Assembly: GCA_017615615.1 (NCBI GenBank)
Contig: JAFZZW010000043.1
Coordinates: 1-54,751 of the forward strand
Source of the DNA: Bacteroidales bacterium
Lineage (GTDB): Bacteria > Bacteroidota > Bacteroidia > Bacteroidales > UBA932
Length of the DNA: 54,751 nt
Direction: 5' to 3'
Part shown: piece by piece, positions 18,599-27,166 of the stretch
Layout: each line of letters starts with the position of its first letter
Numbering within the stretch: the first letter of the stretch is position 1
Notes under the pieces: generated by a model
What the model was told of the DNA's origin: nothing
Seen by the model: the letters and a program-made list of their open reading frames with translations, nothing else
Databases searched by the model: none
Translations under genes and position numbers: made by a program

Positions 18599-19918
18599 CT
18601 AACGGAAGCCCTTGAGGCGCTGGCGGAGCGATCCGTCCATGGCCATTTTCATCATCTTGCGGGTCTGCTCGAACTGCTTTATGAGCTTGTTGACATCTGC
18701 AAGAGAGGTGCCGGAGCCCCTGGCGATACGCTGGCGGCGGGAGCCGTTGAGGCATTCGGGATGCTCCTTCTCGTACGGCGTCATGCTCTGGATGATAGCC
18801 TCTGTAGGCTTGAAGGCGTCGTCGGGAATGTCCACGTCCTTGAGGGCCTTGTCCATGCCGGGCAGCATGCCGGCGAGGTCCTTTACGTTGCCCATCTTCT
18901 GGACCTGCTTGAGCTGGTCGTAGAAATCGTTTATGGTGAACTGGTTGCGGGCAATCTTCTTGTGCAGTTCGCGGGCCTGTTTCTCGTCGTACTGCTCCTG
19001 GGCCTTTTCCACGAGTGATACGACGTCGCCCATGCCGAGGATACGGTCCGCCACGCGTGCGGGATAGAAGACGTCAAGCGCCTCCATCTTCTCGCCGGTA
19101 CTGACGAACTTGATGGGTTTGCCGGTGACGGCCTTTATGGAAAGGGCCGCGCCGCCGCGGGTGTCGCCGTCCATCTTGGTAAGGACGACGCCGTCGTAGT
19201 CTATGGCCTCGTTGAAAGCCTTGGCGCTTTCCACGGCGTCCTGGCCGGTCATGGCATCCACCACGAACAGGGATTCGTCGGGGCGGAGGGCGTCGTGAAG
19301 GGTGCGGATCTCATCCATGAGCTCCTGGTCGACCACCAGGCGTCCGGCGGTATCGACTATCACGACGTTGTAACCGTCCGCGCGGGCCTTGCCAACGGCG
19401 GCCTTTGCCACCTTGACGGGGTCCTTCTCATCCGGTTCGCTGTAAACGGGCACTCCGACCTGCTCTCCCAGGGTCCTCAACTGCTCTATCGCAGCGGGAC
19501 GGAAGGTATCGCATGCGGCCAGCAGCACCTTGCGGCCTTTTTTGCTCTTCAGATGCAGGGCAAGTTTGCCGGACAAAGTTGTTTTACCGGAACCGTTAAG
19601 ACCGGCGACAAGGATGACGGAAGGGGTGTTCCTGAGGTTTAATTCCACATGCTCGGAGCCCATGAAATCGGCAAGTTCGTCATGGACGATCTTGACCATC
19701 ATCTGCTGGGGCTTGACTGCGGTGAGGACATTGGCGCCAATGGCCTTCTGCTTGACCCTGTCGCAGAACTCCTTGGCCACCTTGTAGCTGACGTCGGCGT
19801 CCAGCAGGGCGCGACGGATTTCCTTGAGGGTTTCCGCTATATTAATCTCACTTATCTTACCTTCGCCCTTCAGAATCTTGAAGGACCGCTCGAGCCGTTC
19901 CGAAAGATTGTCAAACAT
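18599..19918 (-). CDS. ffh: Signal recognition particle protein Ffh
   Basis: A 439-residue SRP GTPase that delivers ribosomes making membrane proteins to FtsY. The N domain occupies about 1-90. The G domain has GLNGSGKTT around 107-115, DTAGR near 190 and TKMDGDTRGG near 245. The M domain follows from about 295, with the methionine-rich signal-binding region and the GSRRQRIARGSGTS RNA-binding motif near 395. It is complete at family length. It has its own promoter box at 19944-19951. Confidence 0.96.
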   Translation of the reverse strand: MFDNLSERLERSFKILKGEGKISEINIAETLKEIRRALLDADVSYKVAKEFCDRVKQKAIGANVLTAVKPQQMMVKIVHDELADFMGSEHVELNLRNTPSVILVAGLNGSGKTTLSGKLALHLKSKKGRKVLLAACDTFRPAAIEQLRTLGEQVGVPVYSEPDEKDPVKVAKAAVGKARADGYNVVIVDTAGRLVVDQELMDEIRTLHDALRPDESLFVVDAMTGQDAVESAKAFNEAIDYDGVVLTKMDGDTRGGAALSIKAVTGKPIKFVSTGEKMEALDVFYPARVADRILGMGDVVSLVEKAQEQYDEKQARELHKKIARNQFTINDFYDQLKQVQKMGNVKDLAGMLPGMDKALKDVDIPDDAFKPTEAIIQSMTPYEKEHPECLNGSRRQRIARGSGTSLADVNKLIKQFEQTRKMMKMAMDGSLRQRLKGFR

Positions 19919-19943
19919 TGCTGTTTCTGTAACTATTAACCTA

Positions 19944-19951
19944 CAAATTTA
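19944..19951 (-). promoter_or_regulatory. -7 box for ffh
   Basis: TAAATTTG on the minus strand lies 25 bases before the ffh start codon and fits TAnnTTTG. No clear -33 TTG is seen at the right distance. It lies in the short gap between the divergent ffh and AraC-type genes. Confidence 0.5.
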
Positions 19952-19962
19952 AGCATTTTTCT

Positions 19963-20373
19963 ATGAAACCTGCATTCTTAGACAAATTCAGACTCTTTTT
20001 CGCTCGCGGAGCGAACAGGAACACCAATCCCCGACACCTCAACTACAGCAACGGGCGCACGGCTGCAATCATCCGCAAATGGATTGCGGAAATGGGATGG
20101 GCGGAAGACGCCACCCTGCAGGAAGTCGCCGATTCACTGGGACTGTACAAGGAAGACTTCTCGATGTACTTCCGTAGGACATATCATCAGAACTTCCTTC
20201 AGTGGAGGAAGGTAATCCGCATCGACGAGGCCAAGCGCATCCTGGTAAAAGACAAGACAATTCCCACCGCCATCGTAGGAGAGGAGGTGGGAATCTGCGA
20301 CAAAAGCAATTTCAAACGCCAGTTCCGCGACCTTACCGGATGCACTCCGGCACAGTGGCGGTCAAAACACTAA
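19963..20373 (+). CDS. Small AraC-type helix-turn-helix protein
   Basis: The 136-residue protein is essentially a lone AraC DNA-binding domain: a first helix-turn-helix at about 51-70 (TLQEVADSLGLYKEDFSMYFRR) and a second at about 100-125 (AIVGEEVGICDKSNFKRQFRDLTGCTPAQWR). There is no ligand-binding domain, so control by a partner or by abundance is likely. Targets are unknown. It diverges from ffh by 44 bases and overlaps the 3' end of the convergent 5'-nucleotidase gene by 12 bases. Confidence 0.8.
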   Translation: MKPAFLDKFRLFFARGANRNTNPRHLNYSNGRTAAIIRKWIAEMGWAEDATLQEVADSLGLYKEDFSMYFRRTYHQNFLQWRKVIRIDEAKRILVKDKTIPTAIVGEEVGICDKSNFKRQFRDLTGCTPAQWRSKH

Positions 20374-22068
20374 GGACATATCCTGTTCAAGCAATGGATC
20401 CGCGACAGTCTGAGGAACGAACTCCCAGGAGCCGAGTACCGAGCGGTCGGAAATCAGGCCGGGCCCCACCTCGCCGTGCTCCTTGATGAACTGATATACG
20501 AAATCCCTGATCTCCGGATACTTGGCCACAATCCTTCCGGGAAGTTCCTCACGCGGGATGCCTGCTCCCGTCGTAACGAGGTGCCCTCCCCCGTTGGCAC
20601 GATAAGACGTCATGGCGACCTTATAGTGGGCGTCGGGCTCGAACGGGGCGCCGCCGGCCATAGAGGATATGATTACCCTGCTGCCGAACGGCTTGGTGAC
20701 ATCGACCGTATAGTTGATTCCGGCGGCGGAGTCGAAGTTGTAGGACCGGTTGACGAAAGACCATCTTTTTGCCCCCGTACGGACGTCGGAGGCCTGTTTG
20801 ATATTCAGCACATGTTCTCCGGGAGTAACTATCCAGCGGTCGTAGGAATACTCCATCATGGAGAGGATCTCGCGGCCGGTCATGTCAAGCACATACAGCT
20901 GGTTTTCGAACGGATATATCTTGAACATGTCGTTGAACACGACTTCTCCGGCAGCCACCTTGCTGTTGAACGAAAGGGGTGCCGCAACGGAAATGTCGGC
21001 GCCGCTGGCCTTCAGCTGAACCGTCTGGAGGAAATCGATGTAGCTGCACATCCCGGTATAGGCTTCGCGGCTGAGGAGCGGCATTTCAAGGCGCCCCACT
21101 TTGGTCAGGGTAAAATCGCGCACCGTCCGCCAGTCCTTGTCGAACTCCGCCACCATGGACTCATCGACCTTTCTGCGGTCCATCCGTACTGTTTCCGCAG
21201 TGCGCTCCACCACCTTGCGGCCGCGGAACCTGAGCACCGCATGGCCGACGTTGGCGCTGCGGGCGCCGCCGTTGACAAGGACGCATTCAGGCCTGGTGCA
21301 GCATACCGGATTGTGGTCGTGCGCACAGACCAGGACGTCCACGCCACGGATCGTATTAAAAATGTCAAGCCCCTGATTCTCAAGGGAAGATCCGTCGCCC
21401 TTGCCAGTACCGGAGTGAATCAGGACGACCACGGCATCAGGCTTAATCTGCGCCCGAAGCTGGTCTACCCTTTCCTGCACCAGCGGTATCAGGTTGGCAA
21501 AGCGCATCCCGCTGAATACCTCTTCCGAAAGCCATTCGCCCATGTTGGGATTGTCGTACCCCATGACTAGAATCTTGCGGCCGGCCTTGCGGACAACGGT
21601 ATATTCCTGGAAATATCCGGTGCCGTCGGGCCTGAATGCATTGCCGGCAAGCCATGGGATTCCGGCCTGCTGCATCTGGGCGGCGATACGGTCGTACACG
21701 GCATGCCCGGTTTCGATGTCGTGGTTGCCGAGGGCGCAGGCGTCGTAGCCCATATACTTCACCAGGCGCGGGAAGATATGGGGAACGTCCGTAGCGACGT
21801 AATTGAAGTAATAAGAGGCGTTGTCCCCTTGCACGGAGTCGCCGCAGTCAAGCAGCAGAACGTTATCCGGTCCCACTGCCGCCCGCAGGCTGTCAACATA
21901 ATACTTGACGCTCACCATGCTGCTGCGGGGGCGGTCGCCTTCGACATAAGGACGGTTGAAATAGGTCCCGTGGATATCCCCGGTAGTGACGACATGGAGA
22001 TCTCGGGGGCAAGCGGCGGCCGGAACCAGTACTGCCGCAAAAAGAAGGGATATAAGAAAACGTTTCAT
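20362..22068 (-). CDS. Secreted bifunctional metallophosphatase / 5'-nucleotidase
   Basis: This 568-residue protein has a signal peptide (MKRFLISLLFAAVLVPAAAC); the Cys at the cleavage point might make it a lipoprotein. The calcineurin-like metal sites follow: TTGDIHG near 28-34, LLDCGDS near 72-78, LGNHDIE near 114-120 and HDHN near 250. A 5'-nucleotidase C-terminal domain begins around residue 320 (YTGMCSYIDFLQTVQLKASGADISV). It should hydrolyse extracellular nucleotides or UDP-sugars. The start ATG shares a base with the stop of the upstream barrel-like gene (TAATG), so the two are translationally coupled. Confidence 0.87.
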   Translation of the reverse strand: MKRFLISLLFAAVLVPAAACPRDLHVVTTGDIHGTYFNRPYVEGDRPRSSMVSVKYYVDSLRAAVGPDNVLLLDCGDSVQGDNASYYFNYVATDVPHIFPRLVKYMGYDACALGNHDIETGHAVYDRIAAQMQQAGIPWLAGNAFRPDGTGYFQEYTVVRKAGRKILVMGYDNPNMGEWLSEEVFSGMRFANLIPLVQERVDQLRAQIKPDAVVVLIHSGTGKGDGSSLENQGLDIFNTIRGVDVLVCAHDHNPVCCTRPECVLVNGGARSANVGHAVLRFRGRKVVERTAETVRMDRRKVDESMVAEFDKDWRTVRDFTLTKVGRLEMPLLSREAYTGMCSYIDFLQTVQLKASGADISVAAPLSFNSKVAAGEVVFNDMFKIYPFENQLYVLDMTGREILSMMEYSYDRWIVTPGEHVLNIKQASDVRTGAKRWSFVNRSYNFDSAAGINYTVDVTKPFGSRVIISSMAGGAPFEPDAHYKVAMTSYRANGGGHLVTTGAGIPREELPGRIVAKYPEIRDFVYQFIKEHGEVGPGLISDRSVLGSWEFVPQTVADPLLEQDMSLVF

Positions 22069-23264
22069 TACAGATTCATGCCGGGTTTCCTGCTTTTCTT
22101 AGGCGACTTGGGATGCGGGCGGACGGGGTCGAGGTCGATGCGTACGCCGATCCTCTGGTCCGACCCGCGGAAGAAACGGGCGCCCAGTTCTTCCGACGGC
22201 TGCCCGGTGTGAACGACAACGGCCACATCCAGGCTGAGCCACTTGGAGATTCGGGGCTGATAGGAAATAGTAAGCCAATCCGCCCAGCTGGGAGTGCCGT
22301 GCAGGGTTTTGAAGCCGACTGCGCCGTGGTAGAGGTCACGTCCGTAGGTTATCCCCTCGAACGACGAATCGTAGAACGGCATGAGGTCGTCCCCCCAGTA
22401 GAAACGGTTGGATATGGTGACGTTCCATTTGCTTACGCTCTGAAGGCACCAGAGGCCCATCGGGAAAACGGGGGCCTTGCCGGACTTGCGGTCGAACTGA
22501 CAGGTGAAAATGCCGCCCAGTTCCAGACGAAGGTCGTCCATCCAGGTGAACGGTTCCCAGACGAGTCGGGGATTGACGAGGTCGTAATCGACCACGTTGT
22601 CGCAAACGGGCGACTTGGAGTAATGATAGACCGACGCCGTCCAGCCGAGGGAGAAATCTCCGGCGAAACGCCACTGTCCATCCGAAAGAAGCTGGAAGCG
22701 CTCCCGGCGCAGCGGAGAGTACTCATCCCCGACCTTTCCCTGCCAGTCGAATATCAGCTCGGCACGCAGGCGCTTGTCGATCGAGTACTTTATCATAATG
22801 CCCTCCACATTCGGATCGAGGTAAGAGTATTCGGTATCGAAGACGGGGCCGATGTAGCCGGTACCGCCGCCATAGCGCCTCGGAAAGCACCCTGCGTACG
22901 CCGTCAGGCTGCGGCCTCCCGGGAATTTTGCCCCGACGTTGTAATACAGAAGGATTTCCCGGAAGAGGCCGAGGTTCTCCACCCCCTCTCCCATCTGCTT
23001 GAAGACGTCAATGCCTACCCTCAGACGATGGTAGAGCGAAGGGGTCTGTGCCAGAAGCAGGCCGGCCTCCGGAGTGAGGCGGATCCCGTGAAGGGTGTGG
23101 GAATACTGATAGGGGTAACAGTAGTTTTCGCCGACCTGGTACCGGCAGGCTCCGTATTCGTAATTGTTGAACAGGTAGTCCAGGCCGACGTTGTAGTCGA
23201 ACTCCTGCGCTCCTGCAAGCAAACTTGCAAGAAGCAGACATACGACCGAGGCGATTTTTTTCAT
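22068..23264 (-). CDS. Predicted outer-membrane beta-barrel protein, function unknown
   Basis: I do not recognise the family. The 398-residue protein has a signal peptide (MKKIASVVCLLLASLLAGAQ), then many alternating aromatic/polar strands (LRLELGGIFTCQF, WLTISYQPRISKWLSLDVAVVVH), the pattern of an outer-membrane barrel. The last strand-like segment (RIGVRIDLD) is followed by a basic Pro/Lys tail (PHPKSPKKSRKPG), unusual for a barrel C-terminus. It has a TATTTTTG box 7 bases before the ATG. Coupling to the secreted nucleotidase suggests a shared role in uptake or use of nucleotides or related compounds. Confidence 0.68.
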   Translation of the reverse strand: MKKIASVVCLLLASLLAGAQEFDYNVGLDYLFNNYEYGACRYQVGENYCYPYQYSHTLHGIRLTPEAGLLLAQTPSLYHRLRVGIDVFKQMGEGVENLGLFREILLYYNVGAKFPGGRSLTAYAGCFPRRYGGGTGYIGPVFDTEYSYLDPNVEGIMIKYSIDKRLRAELIFDWQGKVGDEYSPLRRERFQLLSDGQWRFAGDFSLGWTASVYHYSKSPVCDNVVDYDLVNPRLVWEPFTWMDDLRLELGGIFTCQFDRKSGKAPVFPMGLWCLQSVSKWNVTISNRFYWGDDLMPFYDSSFEGITYGRDLYHGAVGFKTLHGTPSWADWLTISYQPRISKWLSLDVAVVVHTGQPSEELGARFFRGSDQRIGVRIDLDPVRPHPKSPKKSRKPGMNL

Positions 23265-23271
23265 ATCTTCG

Positions 23272-23279
23272 CAAAAATA
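23272..23279 (-). promoter_or_regulatory. -7 box for the barrel protein-nucleotidase operon
   Basis: TATTTTTG on the minus strand lies 7 bases before the ATG at 23264, leaving almost no leader. There is no clear -33 TTG. It sits in the 32-base gap shared with the divergent GSCFA gene. Confidence 0.5.
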
Positions 23280-23296
23280 ACAATTTCGCCCGATTT

Positions 23297-24223
23297 ATGA
23301 AATTCTTTACCAGGATTAGTATAGAGCCGCTGGGCAAACCGTTTTCCCTATCGGACAGGATAATGATACTCGGCAGTTGCTTTGCCGATTCCATAGGAGG
23401 GAAAATGAGCGCCGCGGGGTTCGACGTCTGCGTCAATCCGTTCGGCACCCTGTACAATCCGGAGTCCCTGGCGGAAGCGGTCCGCCTGCTTGATTCCGAC
23501 CGCCTCTTCGGACCCTCCGACTGCGTCCCGATGGGCGCCGGAGCCGGGCGCATCTGCTCATTCCGGCACCATACCTCCTTCGCCCGGGAGACCGCTGAAG
23601 AATTTCTTTCGAATGCAAACGCCAAATTGCAGCAAGCCAGAGAGTTCTGGTCGTCGGCAAATCGTCTCGTCCTGACCCTCGGAACCTCCTTCGCATGGTA
23701 CCATAACGGCTCTGTCGTCGCCAACTGCCTCAAGCGTCCCGCAGGAGAATTCACCCGCCGTATGCTCAGCGTAGAAGAGAGCGCCGGGTGCCTTTCCGCC
23801 ATCGCCTCGGCCCACCCCGGGAAGGACCTCCTGGTCACCGTCTCCCCCATCCGCCACCTTGGCGACGGAGCCCACGCCAACGCCGTCAGCAAAGCCCGTC
23901 TCCTGCTTGCCGCCGACGCCATAACTGGATTTGCCGGACCGGGGTGTGCGCCGAGCGACTTTGGTCCTTACGAACAGGAGCGAGGTGCACACCCCGGTTC
24001 GGCGGCAACCGTTGCATACTACTTCCCGGCATATGAGATTATGATGGATGAACTCCGCGACTACCGTTTCTATGCCGATGACCTCTTCCACCCGTCCACC
24101 GCCGCCGTCGACTACATTTGGGAACGCTTCCTGGAGTCCTGCGTCTCCCCCTCCGACCTCGACCGGATTGCCAGGAACGAAAAAGCGGCGCGCCAATCGG
24201 CGCACCGCCCTAACCTGGTGTAA
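23297..24223 (+). CDS. GSCFA-family protein
   Basis: The 308-residue protein carries the motif that names its family: GSCFA (Gly-Ser-Cys-Phe-Ala) near residues 28-32, in MILGSCFADSIGGKM. GSCFA proteins resemble SGNH/GDSL esterases, with the serine of GSCFA as likely nucleophile. TVSPIRHLGDG near 176 and a downstream DLFHPS segment near 264 could supply the other block residues. The substrate is unknown, but acyl transfer or removal on a surface sugar is plausible. I chose the ATG at 23297 because the reading frame upstream overlaps the divergent gene and is not conserved-looking. Confidence 0.86.
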   Translation: MKFFTRISIEPLGKPFSLSDRIMILGSCFADSIGGKMSAAGFDVCVNPFGTLYNPESLAEAVRLLDSDRLFGPSDCVPMGAGAGRICSFRHHTSFARETAEEFLSNANAKLQQAREFWSSANRLVLTLGTSFAWYHNGSVVANCLKRPAGEFTRRMLSVEESAGCLSAIASAHPGKDLLVTVSPIRHLGDGAHANAVSKARLLLAADAITGFAGPGCAPSDFGPYEQERGAHPGSAATVAYYFPAYEIMMDELRDYRFYADDLFHPSTAAVDYIWERFLESCVSPSDLDRIARNEKAARQSAHRPNLV

Positions 24224-24232
24224 ATACAAACC

Positions 24233-24982
24233 CTATTCTTCGGGCTTCATAGTCGTGTAGACGTTGGTGACGTCTTCGTCGTCTTCCAGGAGACCGGTGA
24301 GTTTGTCAAGAGTTGCGCGCTGGTCTGCAGTGACGTCCTTGAGGTCGACGTTGGGAATCTGCTCGAAGCCGCCGGAGATAAGCTCGTAGCCGTTTTCCTC
24401 GATGTACTTCTGGATGGAACCGTAGGAAGTGGGCTCGCCGTAGATGACGATGACCTTGGTCTCGTTGTCGTCCTTGTCTACCTCGACCTGCTCGAAGAGC
24501 TCCTCCACGCCGTAGTCGATAAGCTCGAGCTCGAGTTCCTCGAGATCGATACCCTCTTTCTCCTTGACGCGGAAGGTGCACTTGCGGTCGAACATGAAGG
24601 ACACGCTGCCGCTGGTGCCGAGGGAGCCGCCGCACTTGTTGAAGTAGCTGCGGACATTGGCGACGGTGCGGGTGTTGTTGTCTGTGGCGGCCTCCACGAG
24701 GTAGGCGATACCGAAGGGACCGAAGCCCTCGTAGATTATCTCCTTGAAGTCGCCCTGTTTGCTCTCGGTGGCCTTCTTGATGGCGCGTTCGATGTTCTCC
24801 TTGGGCATCTGCTCGGCACGGGCCTCGGCCATGAGGGCGCGGAGGCGGGGGTTGCCGGTTACGTCGGGACCGCCCTGCTTGACGGCGATGGTGATTTCCT
24901 TGCCAAGTTTGGTGAAGGTACGGGCCATGTGGCCCCAGCGCTTGAGTTTACGTTCCTTGCGGAACTCGAATGCACGTCCCAT
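24233..24982 (-). CDS. YebC/TACO1-family protein
   Basis: The 249-residue protein starts MGRAFEFRKERKLKRWGHMARTFTKLGKEI and has the GGPDVTGNPRLRALMAEARAEQMPKENIERAIKK stretch typical of the YebC family, followed by the acidic middle and C-terminal domains. Members were named as transcription regulators (PmpR) and are also reported to help ribosomes through polyproline stretches. It is cytoplasmic. It starts 1 base after the TPR gene ends, so both share a transcript. It ends 9 bases from the convergent GSCFA gene. Confidence 0.93.
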   Translation of the reverse strand: MGRAFEFRKERKLKRWGHMARTFTKLGKEITIAVKQGGPDVTGNPRLRALMAEARAEQMPKENIERAIKKATESKQGDFKEIIYEGFGPFGIAYLVEAATDNNTRTVANVRSYFNKCGGSLGTSGSVSFMFDRKCTFRVKEKEGIDLEELELELIDYGVEELFEQVEVDKDDNETKVIVIYGEPTSYGSIQKYIEENGYELISGGFEQIPNVDLKDVTADQRATLDKLTGLLEDDEDVTNVYTTMKPEE

Positions 24983-24983
24983 A

Positions 24984-25658
24984 TTATTCGGCGCGGGTTA
25001 TGTATTTGTCGATGTCGTAGCCTTCTACCGAAGAAGGATACTTGTCCTTGATGGTCTTGTAGTACTCGAGAGCCTTGTCTTTGAGGCCAAGCTCTTCTGA
25101 GATGATACCTGCCTTGAGGAGGTAGCCGGCGGCGAAGTTGTCGTCGGACTTGCGGGCGGCCTTGAGGTAAGCGGCGACGGCCTCTTCATTCTGGCCGAGA
25201 GCTGCGTGGGCGTCTCCCTGGGCGGCCAGGGCGCGGGCTGCGAGGATGGGCTCCTTGCCATTGTACTTCTTGAGGTAGCCGAGGGCGTCCTCATACTGCT
25301 CGAGGTGGAGGGCGCAGATGCCTGCCTCCATGAAGATGGCGGAACCGGCCTTGGATCCGTACTCGGCGATGATGTCGGCGAGGCCGAGGATGTTGCCGTC
25401 TCCGTTGAGGGCGATCTCGTACTGTCCGTCACCGAAGCTGCGCTCTGCAGGATATGCCTGCTGCATGGCCTCTTCGCACTTGGGCTGGTAAATAAGTTTG
25501 ACGTAGGCGAAGACTGCGAGGGCGACAACCGCTACGATGGCGACGACGGTCCAGATGGTCTTCTTGTTCTCGTTGTAAAACTGATCTGTTTTGGAGACGG
25601 TCTCCTCTATGTTTTCGCGGCGGAGGGCCTCCTTGTCATTAACGTTCTGCTTTGCCAT
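24984..25658 (-). CDS. Membrane-anchored TPR protein
   Basis: The 224-residue protein has a basic/acidic N-terminus, one membrane helix near residues 34-54 (IWTVVAIVAVVALAVFAYV) and then a periplasmic domain with three or four tetratricopeptide-like helix pairs (ICALHLEQYEDALGYLKKY, GDAHAALGQNEEAVAAYLKAA, AGIISEELGLKDKALEYYKTI). The layout resembles YfgM, which interacts with the Sec translocon and periplasmic chaperones, but that role is not proven here. It heads a two-gene operon with yebC and has a TACCTTTG box. Confidence 0.8.
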   Translation of the reverse strand: MAKQNVNDKEALRRENIEETVSKTDQFYNENKKTIWTVVAIVAVVALAVFAYVKLIYQPKCEEAMQQAYPAERSFGDGQYEIALNGDGNILGLADIIAEYGSKAGSAIFMEAGICALHLEQYEDALGYLKKYNGKEPILAARALAAQGDAHAALGQNEEAVAAYLKAARKSDDNFAAGYLLKAGIISEELGLKDKALEYYKTIKDKYPSSVEGYDIDKYITRAE

Positions 25659-25696
25659 ATATGCTTTAATTTTGTTTTTCCTGATAAAATAGCTGA

Positions 25697-25704
25697 CAAA
25701 GGTA
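25697..25704 (-). promoter_or_regulatory. -7 box for the TPR gene-yebC operon
   Basis: TACCTTTG on the minus strand fits TAnnTTTG and lies 38 bases before the ATG at 25658. No -33 element is clear. It diverges from the recF box at 25726-25733. Confidence 0.45.
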
Positions 25705-25725
25705 GTAATTTCAATTAAAAAATCC

Positions 25726-25733
25726 TAATTTTG
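25726..25733 (+). promoter_or_regulatory. -7 box for recF
   Basis: TAATTTTG lies only 4 bases before the recF ATG (25738), so any transcript from it would be leaderless or nearly so. The -33 element is not obvious. Confidence 0.5.
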
Positions 25734-25737
25734 CAAT

Positions 25738-26853
25738 ATGCCTGTTCTGCATAAAATAGTCATTCAGGATTTCCGCAACATAGAGCTGCAGGAGCTGGAA
25801 TTCTCCCCCAACCTGAACTGCATCTGGGGCGGCAACGGAGAAGGCAAGACCAACCTCCTGGACGCCATCCACTACCTGTCCATGACCAAGAGCGGCATCC
25901 AGGCATCGGAGAAGTTCAACTACCGCCACGGCACCAGCGCATTCGCCCTGAGCGGCGAGTACGACATGGGAGACGGCATCATGAGCCGTTTCTCCATAAA
26001 GGTGGCCGACGGATGCGAGAAAAGGATCCGCCGCGACGACAAGCCCTATCCCAGGGTTTCCGAGCACATCGGAGTCTTGCCGATAGTTCTCGTTTCCCCC
26101 TCGGACACGGACCTTGTATCGGAATCCGGCGACGAACGCCGCCGTTTCGTCAACTCCTTCATCTCCCAGATGGACAGGCAGTACCTGTCCGACGTACAGC
26201 AGTACAACCGCTACCTCGCCCAGCGCAACCGCCTCCTCAAGGACGAAGAGCCCGACGCCTCGCTGTTGGAGGCCTTCGACTGTCGCATCGCCCCCCTGGC
26301 ATCATCAATACACCAGGTCCGCAACAGTTTCACGGTGTCGCTTCTACCTGTTGTCCAGAAGTATTACGAAGCCATTTCCGGGGGCCGGGAGACCGTGTCC
26401 ATCGCTTACAAATCGGACCTCACAGGCAAAAGCTGGGAAGCCCTCGCCGCCTCCCGGAGCGAACGCGACCGCATCCTCCGCTACACCGGCGCCGGCGTCC
26501 ACAGGGACGATTTCGCCTTCACGCTCGACGGCTATCCCCTGCGCCGCTGCGGCTCACAGGGGCAGCAGAAGTCCTTCCTCGTGGCCCTCAAATTCGCCCA
26601 GTACGAAATAATGAAGAACGCTTACGGCTTCCCTCCCATCCTCCTGCTGGACGACCTCTTCGACAAACTCGACATCGACCGCGTCGGCAACCTCCTGCAA
26701 ATGGTGGCCGGCCACGATTTCGGCCAGATATTCCTCTCCGACACGGACAAGACGCGCACGGAAGCTCTCGTCGACAAGATAACCTCAGACCGCGCCTATT
26801 TCAAGGCATCCGGCGGCACATTCACCAAGATAGATGGACAGCTACAGGATTAA
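25738..26853 (+). CDS. recF: DNA replication and repair protein RecF
   Basis: The 371-residue SMC-like ATPase loads RecA at gaps through RecFOR. Walker A GGNGEGKT is at 31-38, an ABC-like signature GSQGQQKS lies near residue 275, and Walker B LLLDDLFDKLD near 300. It has full length. It heads an operon with dciA (20-base overlap) and pdxB (4-base overlap), a grouping that puts two replication/repair genes together. dnaA and dnaN, which often accompany recF in other bacteria, are not adjacent; dnaA is about 11 kb away. Confidence 0.96.
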   Translation: MPVLHKIVIQDFRNIELQELEFSPNLNCIWGGNGEGKTNLLDAIHYLSMTKSGIQASEKFNYRHGTSAFALSGEYDMGDGIMSRFSIKVADGCEKRIRRDDKPYPRVSEHIGVLPIVLVSPSDTDLVSESGDERRRFVNSFISQMDRQYLSDVQQYNRYLAQRNRLLKDEEPDASLLEAFDCRIAPLASSIHQVRNSFTVSLLPVVQKYYEAISGGRETVSIAYKSDLTGKSWEALAASRSERDRILRYTGAGVHRDDFAFTLDGYPLRRCGSQGQQKSFLVALKFAQYEIMKNAYGFPPILLLDDLFDKLDIDRVGNLLQMVAGHDFGQIFLSDTDKTRTEALVDKITSDRAYFKASGGTFTKIDGQLQD

Positions 26854-27166
26854 CCGCAAGAGCGCCATCTCACTGGGCGCAGCAATCCAGGAATACCTGA
26901 GGGATTCCAGGTTGTCCTCCGGCCTGAACACCCGCCGCATCTTCGCCGCCTGGGACGACGCCTCCGGAGCCGGTCCGCTCACGCTCAAGCGCTTCTACAG
27001 GGGCGGCAAACTGTACATCACCCTACGTTCTTCCGTGGTCCGCAGCCAGCTCGCGCCACAGAAGGAGCTCCTTATAGAGAAGATGAACGCCATACTCGCC
27101 TCGGATGAATGCTTCTCCCGTGACGACCCGTCCGTCTCTTGGGTTAAAGAACTCATACTCAAATGA
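26834..27166 (+). CDS. DciA/DUF721-family protein
   Basis: The 110-residue basic protein matches the DUF721 domain, whose founding function is DciA, the ancestral loader or operator of the replicative helicase DnaB. The core runs IFAAWDDASGAGPLTLKRFYRGGKLYITLRSSVVRSQLAPQKELLIEKMN, about residues 36-87. It overlaps recF by 20 bases, so translation is likely coupled. DciA in other lineages is larger; the short form is usual in Bacteroidota. The assignment to helicase loading is by family, not by a visible motif. Confidence 0.82.
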   Translation: MDSYRINRKSAISLGAAIQEYLRDSRLSSGLNTRRIFAAWDDASGAGPLTLKRFYRGGKLYITLRSSVVRSQLAPQKELLIEKMNAILASDECFSRDDPSVSWVKELILK

